Source: Entamoeba invadens IP1 (lineage: Eukaryota; Evosea; Mastigamoebida; Endamoebidae). Taken from it: a stretch of 18,640 nucleotides of DNA. The DNA is taken from assembly GCF_000330505.1 (NCBI RefSeq), contig NW_004443767.1, positions 749,315-767,954 of the forward strand, in the 5' to 3' direction. The translations under genes were made by a program, and so were the position numbers. This document shows positions 18,579-18,640 of this stretch, piece after piece. The first letter of the stretch is position 1; each line of letters begins with the position of its first letter. The notes under the pieces were generated by a model. That model had not been told where the DNA came from and did no database searches. It saw nothing but the letters and a program-made list of their open reading frames with translations.

Positions 18579-18640
18579 TCCGAAGTGCTTAAAAGTGTTT
18601 GGTAATTATCTCTATTATGTTATTACATTTTAAAGTTACA

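Noticed and set aside
1..18640. tRNA or rRNA genes
   Set aside because: I looked for TTCGA-type T-loop signatures with flanking stems in the spacers and found none that fit.

Overview
The window looks like nuclear DNA of an Entamoeba species, most probably the reptile parasite E. invadens or a close relative. The evidence is a full-length Gal/GalNAc lectin heavy subunit (a family known only from Entamoeba), compact genes in very AT-rich spacers, two very short introns with the Entamoeba-type 5' splice site GTTTGT, and GAAC motifs just upstream of several start codons. Coding DNA is clearly richer in G+C than I would expect for E. histolytica, which favours E. invadens. The species call is an inference.

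Layout, left to right. A TLDc-domain gene runs off the left edge (minus strand). Next is a WIPI3/4-type (WDR45/Atg18-like) PROPPIN gene (minus). A 1.4 kb AT-rich divergent spacer follows. Then come two plus-strand genes: a RhoGEF (DH-PH) and an ExoIII/APE1-type AP endonuclease whose last catalytic residues lie behind a 40-nt intron. A gene-poor region of about 2.9 kb contains a near-perfect inverted repeat with arms of about 300 bp, set inside a wider pair of related ends. This looks like a nested, non-autonomous mobile element. After it come the lectin heavy chain (plus, 1204 aa), a convergent VPS18-like HOPS/CORVET subunit (minus, two exons joined by a 44-nt intron) and a COG1-like Golgi tethering subunit (minus).

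Several genes share a membrane-trafficking and surface theme: a PROPPIN for autophagy or endosomes, VPS18 for late endosome or lysosome tethering, COG1 for Golgi retrograde tethering, a RhoGEF for actin control and the surface lectin. There is no sign of an operon, so this is probably chance proximity in a gene-dense genome.

The main points for a second look are the two cryptic introns, which change the proteins and are missed by simple open-reading-frame reading; the roughly 1 kb palindromic element and its outer ends; the beta-integrin-like layout of the lectin, including a probable degenerate vWA-like domain and an NPxF tail; and the uncertain start of the RhoGEF gene.
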